The position numbers and the translations under genes are program-made. A DNA stretch of 64,000 nt from contig NZ_JAAOIZ010000003.1 in the NCBI RefSeq assembly GCF_013184525.1, positions 62,001 to 126,000 of the forward strand, read 5' to 3'. The notes beneath the pieces were generated by a model that saw nothing but the letters and a program-made list of their open reading frames with translations, made no database searches and had not been told where the DNA came from. Shown here piece by piece: positions 1-8,148 of the stretch; the stretch's first letter is position 1; every line of letters starts with the position of its first letter. Source of the stretch: Chryseobacterium sp. LAM-KRS1. GTDB lineage: Bacteria > Bacteroidota > Bacteroidia > Flavobacteriales > Weeksellaceae.

Positions 1-244
1 ATTCTACTTTAGGCGGAACAGTATCAAAAGCTTCCCTTTTTATCAGTTTATTTACCTCCAGAAGTTTCAACTCTTTGGACAGAATTTTATCTGTAATACC
101 GGTTACTTCTTTAGAAAGTTCGCCAAATCTTTTGGGTTTTTCAGATAAAGAAAATAAAATTAATAATTTCCACTTTCCTTCTACTGCTTCAAGAGCATCC
201 TTAATAGAAAGCATTGTCTTGGGGCATCCTCCTTTTGCCAGCAT
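1..244 (-). CDS. HxlR-family winged-helix regulator, C-terminus cut by window edge
   Basis: The ATG at 244-242 (minus) opens a frame that runs off the left edge, so only the first 81 residues are visible. They show the HxlR/MarR-like winged-helix pattern: an N-terminal CP pair (Cys7), then KWKLLILFSL, then PKRFGELSK and the recognition-helix region ITDKILSKELKLLE, ending in VPPKVE. HxlR proteins such as YodB and HypR are dimeric repressors or activators that often sense electrophiles or oxidants through the N-terminal Cys; that role is inferred here. It diverges from a DoxX-type gene, with a palindromic region between them that is its likely operator. Family assignment is firm; the inducer is unknown. 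Confidence 0.85.
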   Translation of the reverse strand, partial: MLAKGGCPKTMLSIKDALEAVEGKWKLLILFSLSEKPKRFGELSKEVTGITDKILSKELKLLEVNKLIKREAFDTVPPKVE

Positions 245-263
245 AACTTATTGATTTCATTAT

Positions 264-301
264 TACTTTCCGGCCGGAAAGTACTATCCAAAGGGAAAGT
301 A
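264..301. promoter_or_regulatory. Tandem palindromic operators, probably for the adjacent HxlR regulator
   Basis: Positions 264-283 read TACTTTCCGGCCGGAAAGTA, a perfect 20-bp palindrome. Positions 282-301 hold an overlapping imperfect copy (TACTATCC, four bases, GGAAAGTA; one mismatch between arms). The TACT...AGTA ends match the general form of sites bound by YodB/HxlR-type regulators. The pair lies between the divergent HxlR gene and the DoxX-type frame, where it could control both. Binding by this protein is inference. Confidence 0.65.
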
Positions 302-362
302 ACCATGGCCGCATAACAAATGTAAGTAATTTTGAATCATTAAAATCAATAGATCATTAGAA

Positions 363-750
363 ATGAAAACCTCAAAAATTTTAAACATTACAATTTGGGC
401 TGCAAAAATCTTTTTATCCGTTTCACTACTTTGGGCAGCCTCTATGAAATTATTTCCAGCCTGCTGAAACATTAGCTCAAATGTGGCCATGGACTGAACA
501 AAACCGTAGTTTGGTTTTGGTAACAGGAATTATTGATGCGGTGGCTGCGATCGGGATTCTTCTTCCTGATCTGATAACACTCAAATCAAGGCTTACCTTA
601 TACACAGCATATGGAATAATTATACTGATGATTTTCGCAAGTGTATTTCATATTTCACGGGGAGAAGCAGGACAAATTGGTATAAATATATTTTTTCTGC
701 TGGTGGCTCTGTTTATTATCTGGACGAAAAAGAGATGCTCTCATTTTTAA
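363..750 (+). pseudogene. DoxX-type four-helix membrane protein, disrupted by a frameshift
   Basis: A frame starting at ATG 363 encodes a DoxX-like first helix (starts MKTSKILNITIWAAK) but stops at TGA 465-467. The family continues in another frame: from 463 it reads AETLAQMWPWT and runs to a stop at 748-750, including the typical GIIDAVAAIGILLPDL and VFHISRGE segments. Removing one C of the CC at 456-457 joins the halves as KLFQPAETLAQMWPW, which is what the family normally has. So the gene carries a +1 base, either a real lesion or a sequencing error. The 89-residue frame starting at 481 would lack helix 1. DoxX-like proteins are small inner-membrane proteins, often linked to redox stress; the function here is unknown. 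Confidence 0.75.
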
Positions 751-791
751 CTCAATCGACAAAATCAATTAAAGATATTACAAATTCCATT

Positions 792-809
792 TTGTACCGA
801 ACGGTACAA
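792..809. promoter_or_regulatory. TetR-type operator, copy 1
   Basis: Perfect 18-bp palindrome TTGTACCGAACGGTACAA, 32 bp upstream of the TetR-family start codon. It shares the TTGTAC/GTACAA arms and central AA with the copy at 1443-1460. This suggests autoregulation of the regulator; binding is inferred from location and symmetry. Confidence 0.75.
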
Positions 810-841
810 TTACATACCTTTGCTCTGTTAAATCATTCATC

Positions 842-1426
842 ATGGCAGGAAGACCTAAAATATTCGACGAGCATCAGGCAATTGAAAAGGCCACTGAAGT
901 TTTCAGAGCAAAGGGATACGATGCATCTTCTGCAGACGAATTGCTTAATGCGATGGGGATAGGAAAAGGAAGTTTTTATCATGCCTTTAAAGGAGGAAAA
1001 CAGGAGCTTTATGTACGTTCCATTGAACAGTTTTCCGAAGGTTTTCTTAGTAGATTTGAGCAGCAGCTTTCAAATTCTGATAATGAAATTGAATTGATTA
1101 AAACATTTTTTTTACAGCTTTCCAAAAAACCTGATTGCGATAGAGAGACAGGTTGCTATCTTGGAAATGCTTTAGTACAGCTATCCGAAAAAGATATTGA
1201 AGCCAAACACATCTCAGGCGGGCTTCTGAAAAAGCTTCAGCAGACCTTTAAAAAATCGATCAAAAAAGCCCAGGACAACGGACAAATAAAAAATGCAGAA
1301 GATCCCGAAATTCTTGCGTGGCATCTCACCAATTTATGGAATGGACTTCATGTTACAAGACGTATGGAGAATTCATCTAAAACACTTCGATCAATCATTG
1401 AAATGAATTTGAAAGTGCTTGATTAA
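842..1426 (+). CDS. TetR/AcrR family transcriptional regulator
   Basis: A 194-residue protein with a TetR N-terminal helix-turn-helix: AGRPKIFDEHQAIEKATEVF, then YDASSADELLNAMGIGKGSFYHAF, with the GKGSFYHHF-like recognition helix near residues 40-50. The C-terminal half is the variable ligand-binding domain and has two Cys (DCDRETGC) near residue 100 that could sense oxidants or metals. It sits between two matching palindromes and just upstream of an SDR and an aldo-keto reductase, so it probably represses itself and that pair. The ligand may be a reactive carbonyl or quinone, judged from neighbours only. Family assignment is secure. Confidence 0.9.
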   Translation: MAGRPKIFDEHQAIEKATEVFRAKGYDASSADELLNAMGIGKGSFYHAFKGGKQELYVRSIEQFSEGFLSRFEQQLSNSDNEIELIKTFFLQLSKKPDCDRETGCYLGNALVQLSEKDIEAKHISGGLLKKLQQTFKKSIKKAQDNGQIKNAEDPEILAWHLTNLWNGLHVTRRMENSSKTLRSIIEMNLKVLD

Positions 1427-1442
1427 ATTTTTTTGAACAATT

Positions 1443-1460
1443 TTGTACTAAATAGTACAA
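1443..1460. promoter_or_regulatory. TetR-type operator, copy 2
   Basis: Perfect 18-bp palindrome TTGTACTAAATAGTACAA, 29 bp upstream of the SDR start. It matches the 792-809 site at 14 of 18 positions; the differences are symmetric, so both sites stay palindromic. This is the pattern expected of two operators for one dimeric regulator controlling its own gene and the downstream enzymes. Confidence 0.75.
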
Positions 1461-1489
1461 TATAAAATAAATATTTTAAACCAACAGTT

Positions 1490-2227
1490 ATGAACATTAC
1501 AAACAACACCATCCTTATCACAGGAGGAGGATCAGGAATCGGCTTAGAAATCGCAAAATTGTTAAATCCGTCCAATAAAATTATTATTGTAGGTAGAAAC
1601 AAAGAAAAACTTGACAATGCTGCTCAGGGATTGGAAAATGTATTCACTATTCAGGCAGACATCACTGATGAAAATGACATCAATCGTCTGATAGAAGAGA
1701 TCAAAATCAATTTTGGGACATTGAACATCCTGATTAATAATGCCGGCCATGCATATGCTTATACTTTATCGGACTCTTCTGACACCTATACTAAAGCGAT
1801 TGCAGAATTTACAACCAATTACTTTGCTCCTATACGACTTACTGAAAAATTACTCCCTTTACTGAAACAGCAAAACAACGCGGCAATAGTTAACGTATCC
1901 TCAATTGTTGCATTTATTCCGGGATCTCATGTGCCCACCTATTCGGATTCCAAGGCAGCTTTACATTCCTATACAAGATTATTGAGATATGAACTGGCAA
2001 AAGATACGGGCATTAAGGTTTTTGAGCTTATGCCTCCTTTGGTTGACACAGACTTCTCTGTAGAGATCGGTGGCCGTGAAAACGGCATTCCGGCATCTGT
2101 TGTTGCTGAAGATCTTGTAAAAGCCCTTGAGCAAGACACCTTTGAAGTTCGCGTCGGAAATACCGAAATGGTTTACAGCAATTTCTTTGCAGGCTCACAA
2201 GGCGCTTTCGAGGTATTCAATAAATAA
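1490..2227 (+). CDS. Short-chain dehydrogenase/reductase (DltE-like)
   Basis: A classical SDR of 245 residues. The cofactor motif TGGGSGIG is at residues 11-18, NNAG at 83-86, catalytic Ser at 137/138 (VNVSS) and YSDSK at 151-155, supplying the Tyr and Lys. This supports a cytosolic NAD(P)-dependent oxidoreductase acting on an alcohol or carbonyl; the substrate cannot be read from sequence. The aldo-keto reductase starts 7 bp downstream, so the two are almost certainly co-transcribed from the operator-bearing promoter at 1443-1489. The pairing and TetR control suggest carbonyl detoxification, which is inference. Confidence 0.9.
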   Translation: MNITNNTILITGGGSGIGLEIAKLLNPSNKIIIVGRNKEKLDNAAQGLENVFTIQADITDENDINRLIEEIKINFGTLNILINNAGHAYAYTLSDSSDTYTKAIAEFTTNYFAPIRLTEKLLPLLKQQNNAAIVNVSSIVAFIPGSHVPTYSDSKAALHSYTRLLRYELAKDTGIKVFELMPPLVDTDFSVEIGGRENGIPASVVAEDLVKALEQDTFEVRVGNTEMVYSNFFAGSQGAFEVFNK

Positions 2228-2234
2228 TCAGATA

Positions 2235-3290
2235 ATGAAATATAAAATTTTTGGAAGTAAAACCGGACTTCGGGTTTCCGAATTAGCTTTGGGAACCGGA
2301 ACATTCGGCACACGCCGTGGTTATGGTTCTTTACCTGAGGAAGCACAAAAAGTATTTGGCACTTACATTGAAGCAGGAGGAAATTTCATAGATACTGCGG
2401 ATAGCTATCAATCCGGTGAATCGGAAGAACTACTTGGTACAATGATTGCGGGCAAACGTCAGAATCTGGTTTTATCTACAAAATATACCATGGGTGGAAA
2501 GGATTTACTCACTTCCGGAAACAGTCGCAAGAATCTCATTCACTCTGTAGAGGCAAGCCTCAAGCGGCTTAGAACAGATTATATTGATATTTACTGGGCA
2601 CATCTTTCAGATGGGCAAACTCCCATCGAAGAAATCGTTCGCGGTTTCGATGATCTGGTGAGAGACGGAAAAATAGTATATGCAGGTTTCTCTAACTTCC
2701 CTGCATGGCGAATTGCCAATGCCTCTCTCATGGCCGATTTACGGGGATGGTCACCTATCGCAGGAATACAGATTGAATATAATTTAATTGAACGCACACC
2801 AGACCGAGATCTTCTGCCTATGGCCGAAGCATTAGGGCTTGGAGTTGCTTTCTGGTCTCCGCTTGCAGGAGGCTTGCTGACAGGAAAATACCGTCATCCC
2901 GAGTCTTTAGAAAATTCCCGTAAAAAAGAATGGAATGGTTATCTGGTAAAGGATGAAGCAGGACCTCGTGAAACGGCTATTTTAGATGCTCTTGAAAAAA
3001 TTGCCTCTGAAAAAGGAGTAAAGGCTAGCCAGATTGCCCTGGCATGGCTTCGTCAAAAGCATCAATACAGCTTATTATCAACAATCACTATTTTGGGAGC
3101 CAAAAATACAAATCAGCTTAGCGATAATTTAGAATCTCTGTCTGTAACACTTGGTGATGATGAAATTCAGCTACTGAATAAAATAAGTGCCGTTAACTTG
3201 GGTTCGCCCCATGAGGTAATCGCCAACAGTCAGTCCGTATTATTTGGAACCAGCTCCGGTCATGTGATACAAAATCATCCTGTTGCATAA
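2235..3290 (+). CDS. Aldo/keto reductase
   Basis: The frame is open from 2127, but the first 36 codons overlap the SDR gene and look unlike the family. The ATG at 2235 begins MKYKIFGSKTGLRVSELALG, a normal AKR start, giving 351 residues. The catalytic tetrad is visible: Asp53 and Tyr58 in FIDTADSY, Lys83 in LSTKYTM and His123 in YWAHLSD. The family forms a cytosolic TIM barrel reducing carbonyls with NADPH. It is the last gene of the TetR-controlled unit and is followed by a hairpin terminator. The substrate is unknown. Confidence 0.92.
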   Translation: MKYKIFGSKTGLRVSELALGTGTFGTRRGYGSLPEEAQKVFGTYIEAGGNFIDTADSYQSGESEELLGTMIAGKRQNLVLSTKYTMGGKDLLTSGNSRKNLIHSVEASLKRLRTDYIDIYWAHLSDGQTPIEEIVRGFDDLVRDGKIVYAGFSNFPAWRIANASLMADLRGWSPIAGIQIEYNLIERTPDRDLLPMAEALGLGVAFWSPLAGGLLTGKYRHPESLENSRKKEWNGYLVKDEAGPRETAILDALEKIASEKGVKASQIALAWLRQKHQYSLLSTITILGAKNTNQLSDNLESLSVTLGDDEIQLLNKISAVNLGSPHEVIANSQSVLFGTSSGHVIQNHPVA

Positions 3291-3322
3291 AGACTTTTTA
3301 TTGCATCGTAAATATATTAATC

Positions 3323-3356
3323 ATGCTGTTCCCAATTTAGGAGCAGCATTTTTTTA
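3323..3356 (+). terminator. Rho-independent terminator after the aldo/keto reductase
   Basis: A 10-bp stem (ATGCTGTTCC with GGAGCAGCAT, one G-T pair) and a 7-base loop, followed by a T-run. It is placed to end the SDR/AKR transcript. Confidence 0.8.
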
Positions 3357-3453
3357 TAAAAAAATCAGTTTTCCAACACAAATTAATAACTCACAAACAA
3401 GTGCCATAATAATTTTAGTATATTAGTAATCAATAAATTAAAATACTATTACT

Positions 3454-3690
3454 ATGAAAAATTCAAAGAAATTATCAAGAAGAGATCTGGTATTGATCAG
3501 CGGCGGTGATACAGCTTATGCATTTTGCCTCGATGGCGTTTGTCCTCCGGCGGGTCCTGGTTATGATACTTACTGTAGTGGTGATGTATGTTATAAAACT
3601 CCCAAAACAGGTGGTGGCCCAATAGGTGGATGTCATGAACCCAAACGTTTCTGCCAGGAATGGGAAACAGGATGTGGATGCGTCTACTAA
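3454..3690 (+). CDS. Gly-Gly-leader, cysteine-rich bacteriocin-like peptide
   Basis: A 78-residue precursor. It starts MKNSKKLSRRDLVLISGG, a double-glycine leader of the kind cleaved by C39-peptidase ABC exporters. The 60-residue core has eight Cys, including two C-x4-C units (CLDGVC and CSGDVC) and a closing CGC, plus a Gly/Pro-rich middle. Chryseobacterium genomes carry many such short orphan precursors, usually annotated only as bacteriocin-like. No exporter, maturase or evident immunity gene is adjacent. The core could be a disulfide-rich secreted peptide or a modification substrate; activity is unknown. A strong bidirectional hairpin follows 7 bp after the stop. Confidence 0.7.
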   Translation: MKNSKKLSRRDLVLISGGDTAYAFCLDGVCPPAGPGYDTYCSGDVCYKTPKTGGGPIGGCHEPKRFCQEWETGCGCVY

Positions 3691-3696
3691 TGATAT

Positions 3697-3727
3697 GAAA
3701 AAAGAGTGGTTACCCACTCTTTTTTGT
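3697..3727. terminator. Bidirectional terminator between convergent genes
   Basis: A-rich arm, GAGTGG, TTA loop, CCACTC, T-run. The stem and flanking A/T runs work on both strands, serving the peptide gene and the convergent HExxH protein gene ending at 3753. Confidence 0.85.
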
Positions 3728-3752
3728 TGAAATGATTTCAATAAAAAAATGT

Positions 3753-4766
3753 TTACAACGTAGCTATATAATTTTCGTAGCCACTTTTGCCAAGCACCTC
3801 TTTAGGGGTCAGTTTGTATATATCCTTCCACGATTCAGGTCCATGCTTTTCTACATATTTTTCTACAATCCTGAAGCCAAGCCAGTAATTTAAAGTTTTG
3901 GGAGCTTGGGGGAAAAGCTTTTTCCGATCATTTCTTAACAATGGATTATCTCCTGAGGTATCCTCAAAATAAGGTTTTACATTGGTGAAGATTTCCTTTT
4001 CATGATTCAGATACCATGTCCAGCTTTCCTGGGACATATTTTCTACTGCATTGTGCTTCTCCATTTTCCCTTCGAAAAATACCCAGGTAAAATAACAGGC
4101 AAAACCCTCATCAATAGTCTGGCTTAATGCTGAATTTTTATCTTTATCCTTATTTCTTAACTTTTCATATACCAAATGATTGAGTTCATGAGGCAACCCT
4201 TTCTCGAGTATAAATTCAGGATCAATATTTTTATTATTGAGTTCAAGAGCAAATTGCCCGGCATTACAACCTCCAAAACCAATTCCTGTTAGTGGGCTGA
4301 AAAGTATACTAATAGTCGCTTTAGGCTGGTATGGAACTAGTCTGCCAAATTTCTTCAAATTAGTAGTCAGCACACGGTTGATATTCACCTTTAGCAATTC
4401 TTTTGTTTTATGATCAAACTCAGCTTTATGTTTGGGATAAAGTGTTTTATTCCATTCAACCATTCCTTCCGGAGTATTGTATAAAGAAGCATTTTTTTCA
4501 CCAAAGATCATAGCATAGCAACTATCCCAAAGCCTTTTATGAGGATGATAAACCTTTTGAACAATCATTTTTTCATCAAAAGAATTATTGTGATGCGCCA
4601 GTATCTGATATTTGAAAAGGTTTTTAATGACAATATCGTTCACTTTAATACTGTCTGCCACTTTCTCAACATCTTTTTCGAAAGAATTCTCTGGGCTAAG
4701 CTTTTGGTTGGTAGAACAAAAATACACTGTAATAACACTGAATATCAATAATGTAGTTCTTTTCAT
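3753..4766 (-). CDS. Putative exported zinc metalloprotease-like protein (DUF2268-like)
   Basis: A 337-residue protein with an N-terminal hydrophobic segment ending in VYFC, which may be a weak lipoprotein signal (Phe at -1 is atypical). The zincin motif HELNH lies near residue 190, and about 25 residues later TIDEGFACYF supplies a candidate third ligand (Glu). This layout resembles DUF2268/YjaZ-type predicted Zn proteases, a family call made from the motif only. The next gene upstream on the same strand also has HExxH with a downstream EG motif, so the two probably form a paralogous or functionally linked pair. Substrate unknown. Confidence 0.6.
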   Translation of the reverse strand: MKRTTLLIFSVITVYFCSTNQKLSPENSFEKDVEKVADSIKVNDIVIKNLFKYQILAHHNNSFDEKMIVQKVYHPHKRLWDSCYAMIFGEKNASLYNTPEGMVEWNKTLYPKHKAEFDHKTKELLKVNINRVLTTNLKKFGRLVPYQPKATISILFSPLTGIGFGGCNAGQFALELNNKNIDPEFILEKGLPHELNHLVYEKLRNKDKDKNSALSQTIDEGFACYFTWVFFEGKMEKHNAVENMSQESWTWYLNHEKEIFTNVKPYFEDTSGDNPLLRNDRKKLFPQAPKTLNYWLGFRIVEKYVEKHGPESWKDIYKLTPKEVLGKSGYENYIATL

Positions 4767-4837
4767 CTCGTGGTTTTAGGTTTATCTTGGTATCTATTTT
4801 TTTCTTTAGCGCGGTAATCTTGATGCTTTTATTTCAC

Positions 4838-6169
4838 TTATCTGAACTTTAGGTCATATTTACTCTGATCAAGAAACAGAAGTGGATTTTCCATTTCGAT
4901 CATTTCTTTTAAAGCGGATTTTTTATCTGTGGCATTTTCATAATAGGCTTCGGCCAGATTATAGCCCATTCTGTAACCAAGATCTCCCGGCCGGTCCTTG
5001 CTGACAGAAGCATTAAAAAGCCATTTACTAAAATCTTTTGTGCATAACTCATTTTTGAGCTCATTCCAAAGTCTTTTCTCATTTTCTTTAGCATACATAA
5101 ATGCTCTGCTTTTATAGTTCTTTTTTTCCAACAATACTTTCTCCGAAATATATGATGCCACGCCTTCTTTTATGATATGTTCCAGAAGAATGCATTCACA
5201 TGCATTTTTATCAGTTTTTCTCTGTTGGGTATGGATGTATTCATGAACCGCTGTTTCTTTAATAAAATCAACCACATCCGATTCATTATTCCGGGATAAA
5301 ATATCCGCTTTTAGGTTTTCATTTGTTATTTCAGATATATCACAATCCTTATTTCCAGCAAGCATTTCTACGCCTATCAATATATAATTACCCGAAATTG
5401 TTCCTCCTGTTGACATAGGGCCAATAACAAAACAGATTTTAGCAGGTTTTGCTTCCGGATACCATTTTTTGAATTCAGTGATCACTGATCCTATATTTTC
5501 CATCTGCATGGCTATCATGGTATTGTTTCTGACACTAGTATAGAATTTACTGTATTTTTTTATCCGTTCAACAAAAAACTCTGCAGAAAAGTACCTTACT
5601 TTCTCAAATTCCCTAAGCCCATCTGTTGCGCGGTCCAGATATATTTTTTGGATAACATCTATGCTATCCTGTTTACTTTTTGCCAGCTTCAACTGATCAT
5701 ATGCTTCCCAAAAATGCATGACATCTACAGTCATGATATCTTTAGCATTTTCTTTCTTCAGACCAAGAGCTACCTTCTCCCGGTTTTTCAATTCATTTTT
5801 GGTCAGTTTTTTTGAAGTAATTCCAATCACCCCATTTGGTTTTTTCTCTTTTTCAACAGAACGAATAACCAGCTTGTAATAATCATCTTTTTCGGGTGAA
5901 AACTCCATTTTATCATAACCATTGTTACCGTCTGCAAGATCTACAGAAGCAACTTTTTTCCCTGATGAATCCATAAGTATAACTTCAACATCTATATTAT
6001 TTTGATAAACTGTAAAGAGATAAATATCTCCTTTTTTCAAATTCAAATGATAATGAGCATCAGAAGATCCATCAAATGACAGATTTGGATATGATTTCCC
6101 GAGTTCTATTTTTTGTCCGTGCGAAAATGCATATACGATGAATAAGAGAAAAAATAATTTTTGCTTCAT
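4838..6169 (-). CDS. Secreted HExxH protein with N-terminal beta-sandwich domain
   Basis: 443 residues with a clear signal peptide (cleavage likely after FSHG). Residues about 20-115 resemble a PPC-type beta-sandwich (YHLNLKKGDIYLFTVYQ, VILMDSSGKKV, YYKLVIRS). The C-terminal half carries HEYIH, with a later IIKEGVASYISE segment giving a candidate third metal ligand, as in DUF2268-like zincins. The two-Cys stretch NACECILLEH follows the motif. It lies 71 bp upstream of the second HExxH gene, same strand. Extracytoplasmic protein processing is a guess; no substrate is evident. Confidence 0.6.
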   Translation of the reverse strand: MKQKLFFLLFIVYAFSHGQKIELGKSYPNLSFDGSSDAHYHLNLKKGDIYLFTVYQNNIDVEVILMDSSGKKVASVDLADGNNGYDKMEFSPEKDDYYKLVIRSVEKEKKPNGVIGITSKKLTKNELKNREKVALGLKKENAKDIMTVDVMHFWEAYDQLKLAKSKQDSIDVIQKIYLDRATDGLREFEKVRYFSAEFFVERIKKYSKFYTSVRNNTMIAMQMENIGSVITEFKKWYPEAKPAKICFVIGPMSTGGTISGNYILIGVEMLAGNKDCDISEITNENLKADILSRNNESDVVDFIKETAVHEYIHTQQRKTDKNACECILLEHIIKEGVASYISEKVLLEKKNYKSRAFMYAKENEKRLWNELKNELCTKDFSKWLFNASVSKDRPGDLGYRMGYNLAEAYYENATDKKSALKEMIEMENPLLFLDQSKYDLKFR

Positions 6170-6181
6170 ATTGAATTAAGG

Positions 6182-6199
6182 TGTCTATCATAATAGACA
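6182..6199. promoter_or_regulatory. Inverted repeat upstream of the HExxH gene
   Basis: TGTCTAT and ATAGACA arms (perfect 7 bp) around a 4-base spacer, 13 bp upstream of the start codon at 6169 (minus). It could be an operator or an mRNA hairpin. The rest of the 6170-6479 gap is AT-rich, with only the -7 box listed separately. Confidence 0.35.
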
Positions 6200-6442
6200 G
6201 TTCAAAAATAAATTTTATTACAAGTGAAAGAAGTATTTACAATATTTTTTAATAATATTTTAATTATAAGTTCAGAAATATAGAATATAATTTTTCACTA
6301 CTTTCAATTTTACATAAAGAAAATTCGATGCTTTTATTTTAATAAACACACCCTCTTTTTCGGCTACACAAAAGTAGATTCAGTCTTTTAGCTGAAATCT
6401 ATTTATTATTCAGATTTGTTTATTTTAAGAGGGAGGTTTTAT

Positions 6443-6450
6443 TAAATTTG
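6443..6450 (+). promoter_or_regulatory. Bacteroidota -7 box TAnnTTTG
   Basis: TAAATTTG, 30 bp upstream of the ATG at 6480. A TTG at 6416-6418 is 24 bp away, slightly long for a -33 partner. The motif matches the Flavobacteriia sigma-A consensus. Confidence 0.5.
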
Positions 6451-6479
6451 CGTTCTTAAAAACTACGAGCTGATTTAAA

Positions 6480-7028
6480 ATGAGTGTCAATAAAAATGTC
6501 TTAGAAAAAATGTCAAGCCAGGAGCTTGAAAAATATATAAAACCGGATACTAAGGTTGTGCCTCAAGCTATTCTGTATGCTTTTGATATATTGGAATCCA
6601 GAGGGAGAGAATTCAGTTCTGAAGAAATTGAACGAAAGAATTCTTTGATCACAACTGAAAAAGAAAAAGCAGAGGTCATTCCCCACTCTAACCATATGAA
6701 AGCAGCTAACTTAATTTATCTTTCAGCCGCGTTAGGTGTCGGTAATATGATTTGGACCTATGAATCTCTTAGTTCAGGTTCTGCAATATTTACAGCTGTA
6801 GTAACAATTGCAATCATTTTTGGAATTGGATATTTAGCAGGAAAAGGTACAGAATGGATAAAATATGTCCTTTTGGTTCTTTTAATTTTAGGAATTCTTG
6901 CAATCCCAATTGTAATAATGAATTTTCTAGCAGATCCTGTTCTTGGAATTATAAATGTTGCTCAAACTATCCTGCAAATATGGGCTGTTGTCTTGTTATT
7001 TAAGATACCGAAAACCGTAGAAATATAA
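6480..7028 (+). CDS. Small integral membrane protein of unknown function
   Basis: 182 residues. The first ~70 are hydrophilic and charged (EKMSSQELEKYIKPDTKVVP, then LESRGREFSSEEI), like a short cytosolic helical domain. Four hydrophobic segments follow at about 73-90, 100-118, 125-148 and 152-175. I do not recognise a named family with certainty; the architecture resembles small flavobacterial four-helix membrane proteins with an N-terminal helical tail. It stands alone with its own -7 box and no obvious operon partner. Confidence 0.6.
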   Translation: MSVNKNVLEKMSSQELEKYIKPDTKVVPQAILYAFDILESRGREFSSEEIERKNSLITTEKEKAEVIPHSNHMKAANLIYLSAALGVGNMIWTYESLSSGSAIFTAVVTIAIIFGIGYLAGKGTEWIKYVLLVLLILGILAIPIVIMNFLADPVLGIINVAQTILQIWAVVLLFKIPKTVEI

Positions 7029-7147
7029 TCCTATAAGATTTGGCTGGATTATTTTAAAAATACAGAGACCTATCTTCTATCTCTTAAGATAAAAGAGGTG
7101 TAATAAATACCTGGTATAAAATGTTATATTCGTATAAAATTGAATAC

Positions 7148-8056
7148 ATGAAATTTATTTTCTTTACTCTGCTATTATTCATTAATACTATATCAGCTCA
7201 ATCCAAATCTGAGGATTTTTTTCAGACAAGTGATCATGTACAGATCCATTACAAAGTTTCAGGAAAAGGAGAAGCCTGTATTTATATTCCAGGTGGTCCC
7301 GGGCAAGGATATCCTTCCTTTGAGTTAATGGGAGGGAACCATCTCGAGAAAAATCTTAAAATGGTCTACATGGATCAGAGAGGATCTGGAACATCCGGGA
7401 AGTCGGATGATTATCATTTGAATAAAATGGTACAGGATATTGAAGAATTAAGACAGCATCTAAAATTAAACAAGGTTTTCTTAATGGCTCATTCTTTTGG
7501 AGGAATTATTGCCGTAAGCTATGCTAAAAAATATCCTCAAAACGTAAAAGGCATTATTTTAGCCAATGTGACTTTACATTTCTTAAATAATGAATCTGTC
7601 AAAGAACAGATTGAATATGCCAATGAGCTTCTTCATTTGAAAAACCAAAAGATTGCAAAAGACAGTCTTTCTTCTGAACTTTCCAAATTAAGCAAGGCTT
7701 TAAGATCCAAAAGAATGGGATTCAGATTCCTTACGGATGATATTGAAACGATCAAAGAAATGGATAAGGTTGATTCATTACATCCAAGAATCATTGACTT
7801 TGGGATGGCAGTGATTACAAAGCCTAAAGAATTTCCCGAATACTATGCAGATTATGCCCCGATTACAAAAGACATCAAAGTTCCAACATTGATCATTACT
7901 GGGAAAAAGGATAAGGCTGTAGGTACAAAACACTATCAATCCTTTAAGTTCCCTGATAAAGAAATTGTTTCCATTGATGGCGGACACCTGCTGTATTATG
8001 AAAAAAATCCTGAATTCATTAAGGCCGTCTGGAATTTTGTAGGAAGGAAAAAATAA
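7148..8056 (+). CDS. Secreted alpha/beta hydrolase, prolyl-iminopeptidase-like
   Basis: The frame opens at 7121, but the ATG at 7148 gives [18 protein letters not shown], a clean signal peptide, so I choose it (302 residues). The fold is supported by GGPGQGYPS (oxyanion region), DQRGSGTS (typical of the S33 prolyl iminopeptidase group), the nucleophile elbow HSFGG, Asp in TGKKDKAV and His in DGGH. S33 enzymes release N-terminal proline or act as general esterases and amidases; the signal peptide puts this one in the periplasm. Substrate not determinable. Confidence 0.8.
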   Translation: MKFIFFTLLLFINTISAQSKSEDFFQTSDHVQIHYKVSGKGEACIYIPGGPGQGYPSFELMGGNHLEKNLKMVYMDQRGSGTSGKSDDYHLNKMVQDIEELRQHLKLNKVFLMAHSFGGIIAVSYAKKYPQNVKGIILANVTLHFLNNESVKEQIEYANELLHLKNQKIAKDSLSSELSKLSKALRSKRMGFRFLTDDIETIKEMDKVDSLHPRIIDFGMAVITKPKEFPEYYADYAPITKDIKVPTLIITGKKDKAVGTKHYQSFKFPDKEIVSIDGGHLLYYEKNPEFIKAVWNFVGRKK

Positions 8057-8148
8057 TAAATCTGCAAATTGTCAATAAAAATAATTCAAACATAGCTGCT
8101 ATTGGTATTGTATTAGCTGCCTTAATCATACACCATAAATATTAAGCT

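Noticed and set aside
284..490. Minus-strand frame across the HxlR-DoxX intergenic region
   Set aside because: It is antisense to the DoxX-type gene, overlaps the palindromic operators and has no family features.
2127..2234. N-terminal extension of the aldo/keto reductase frame
   Set aside because: It overlaps the SDR coding end in another frame and has no AKR similarity; the family start is at 2235.
8062..8145. Short hydrophobic reading frame ending IVLAALIIHHKY between the hydrolase and VOC genes
   Set aside because: It lacks an ATG/GTG/TTG in frame and is under 30 codons; could be a remnant of a microprotein but cannot be supported.
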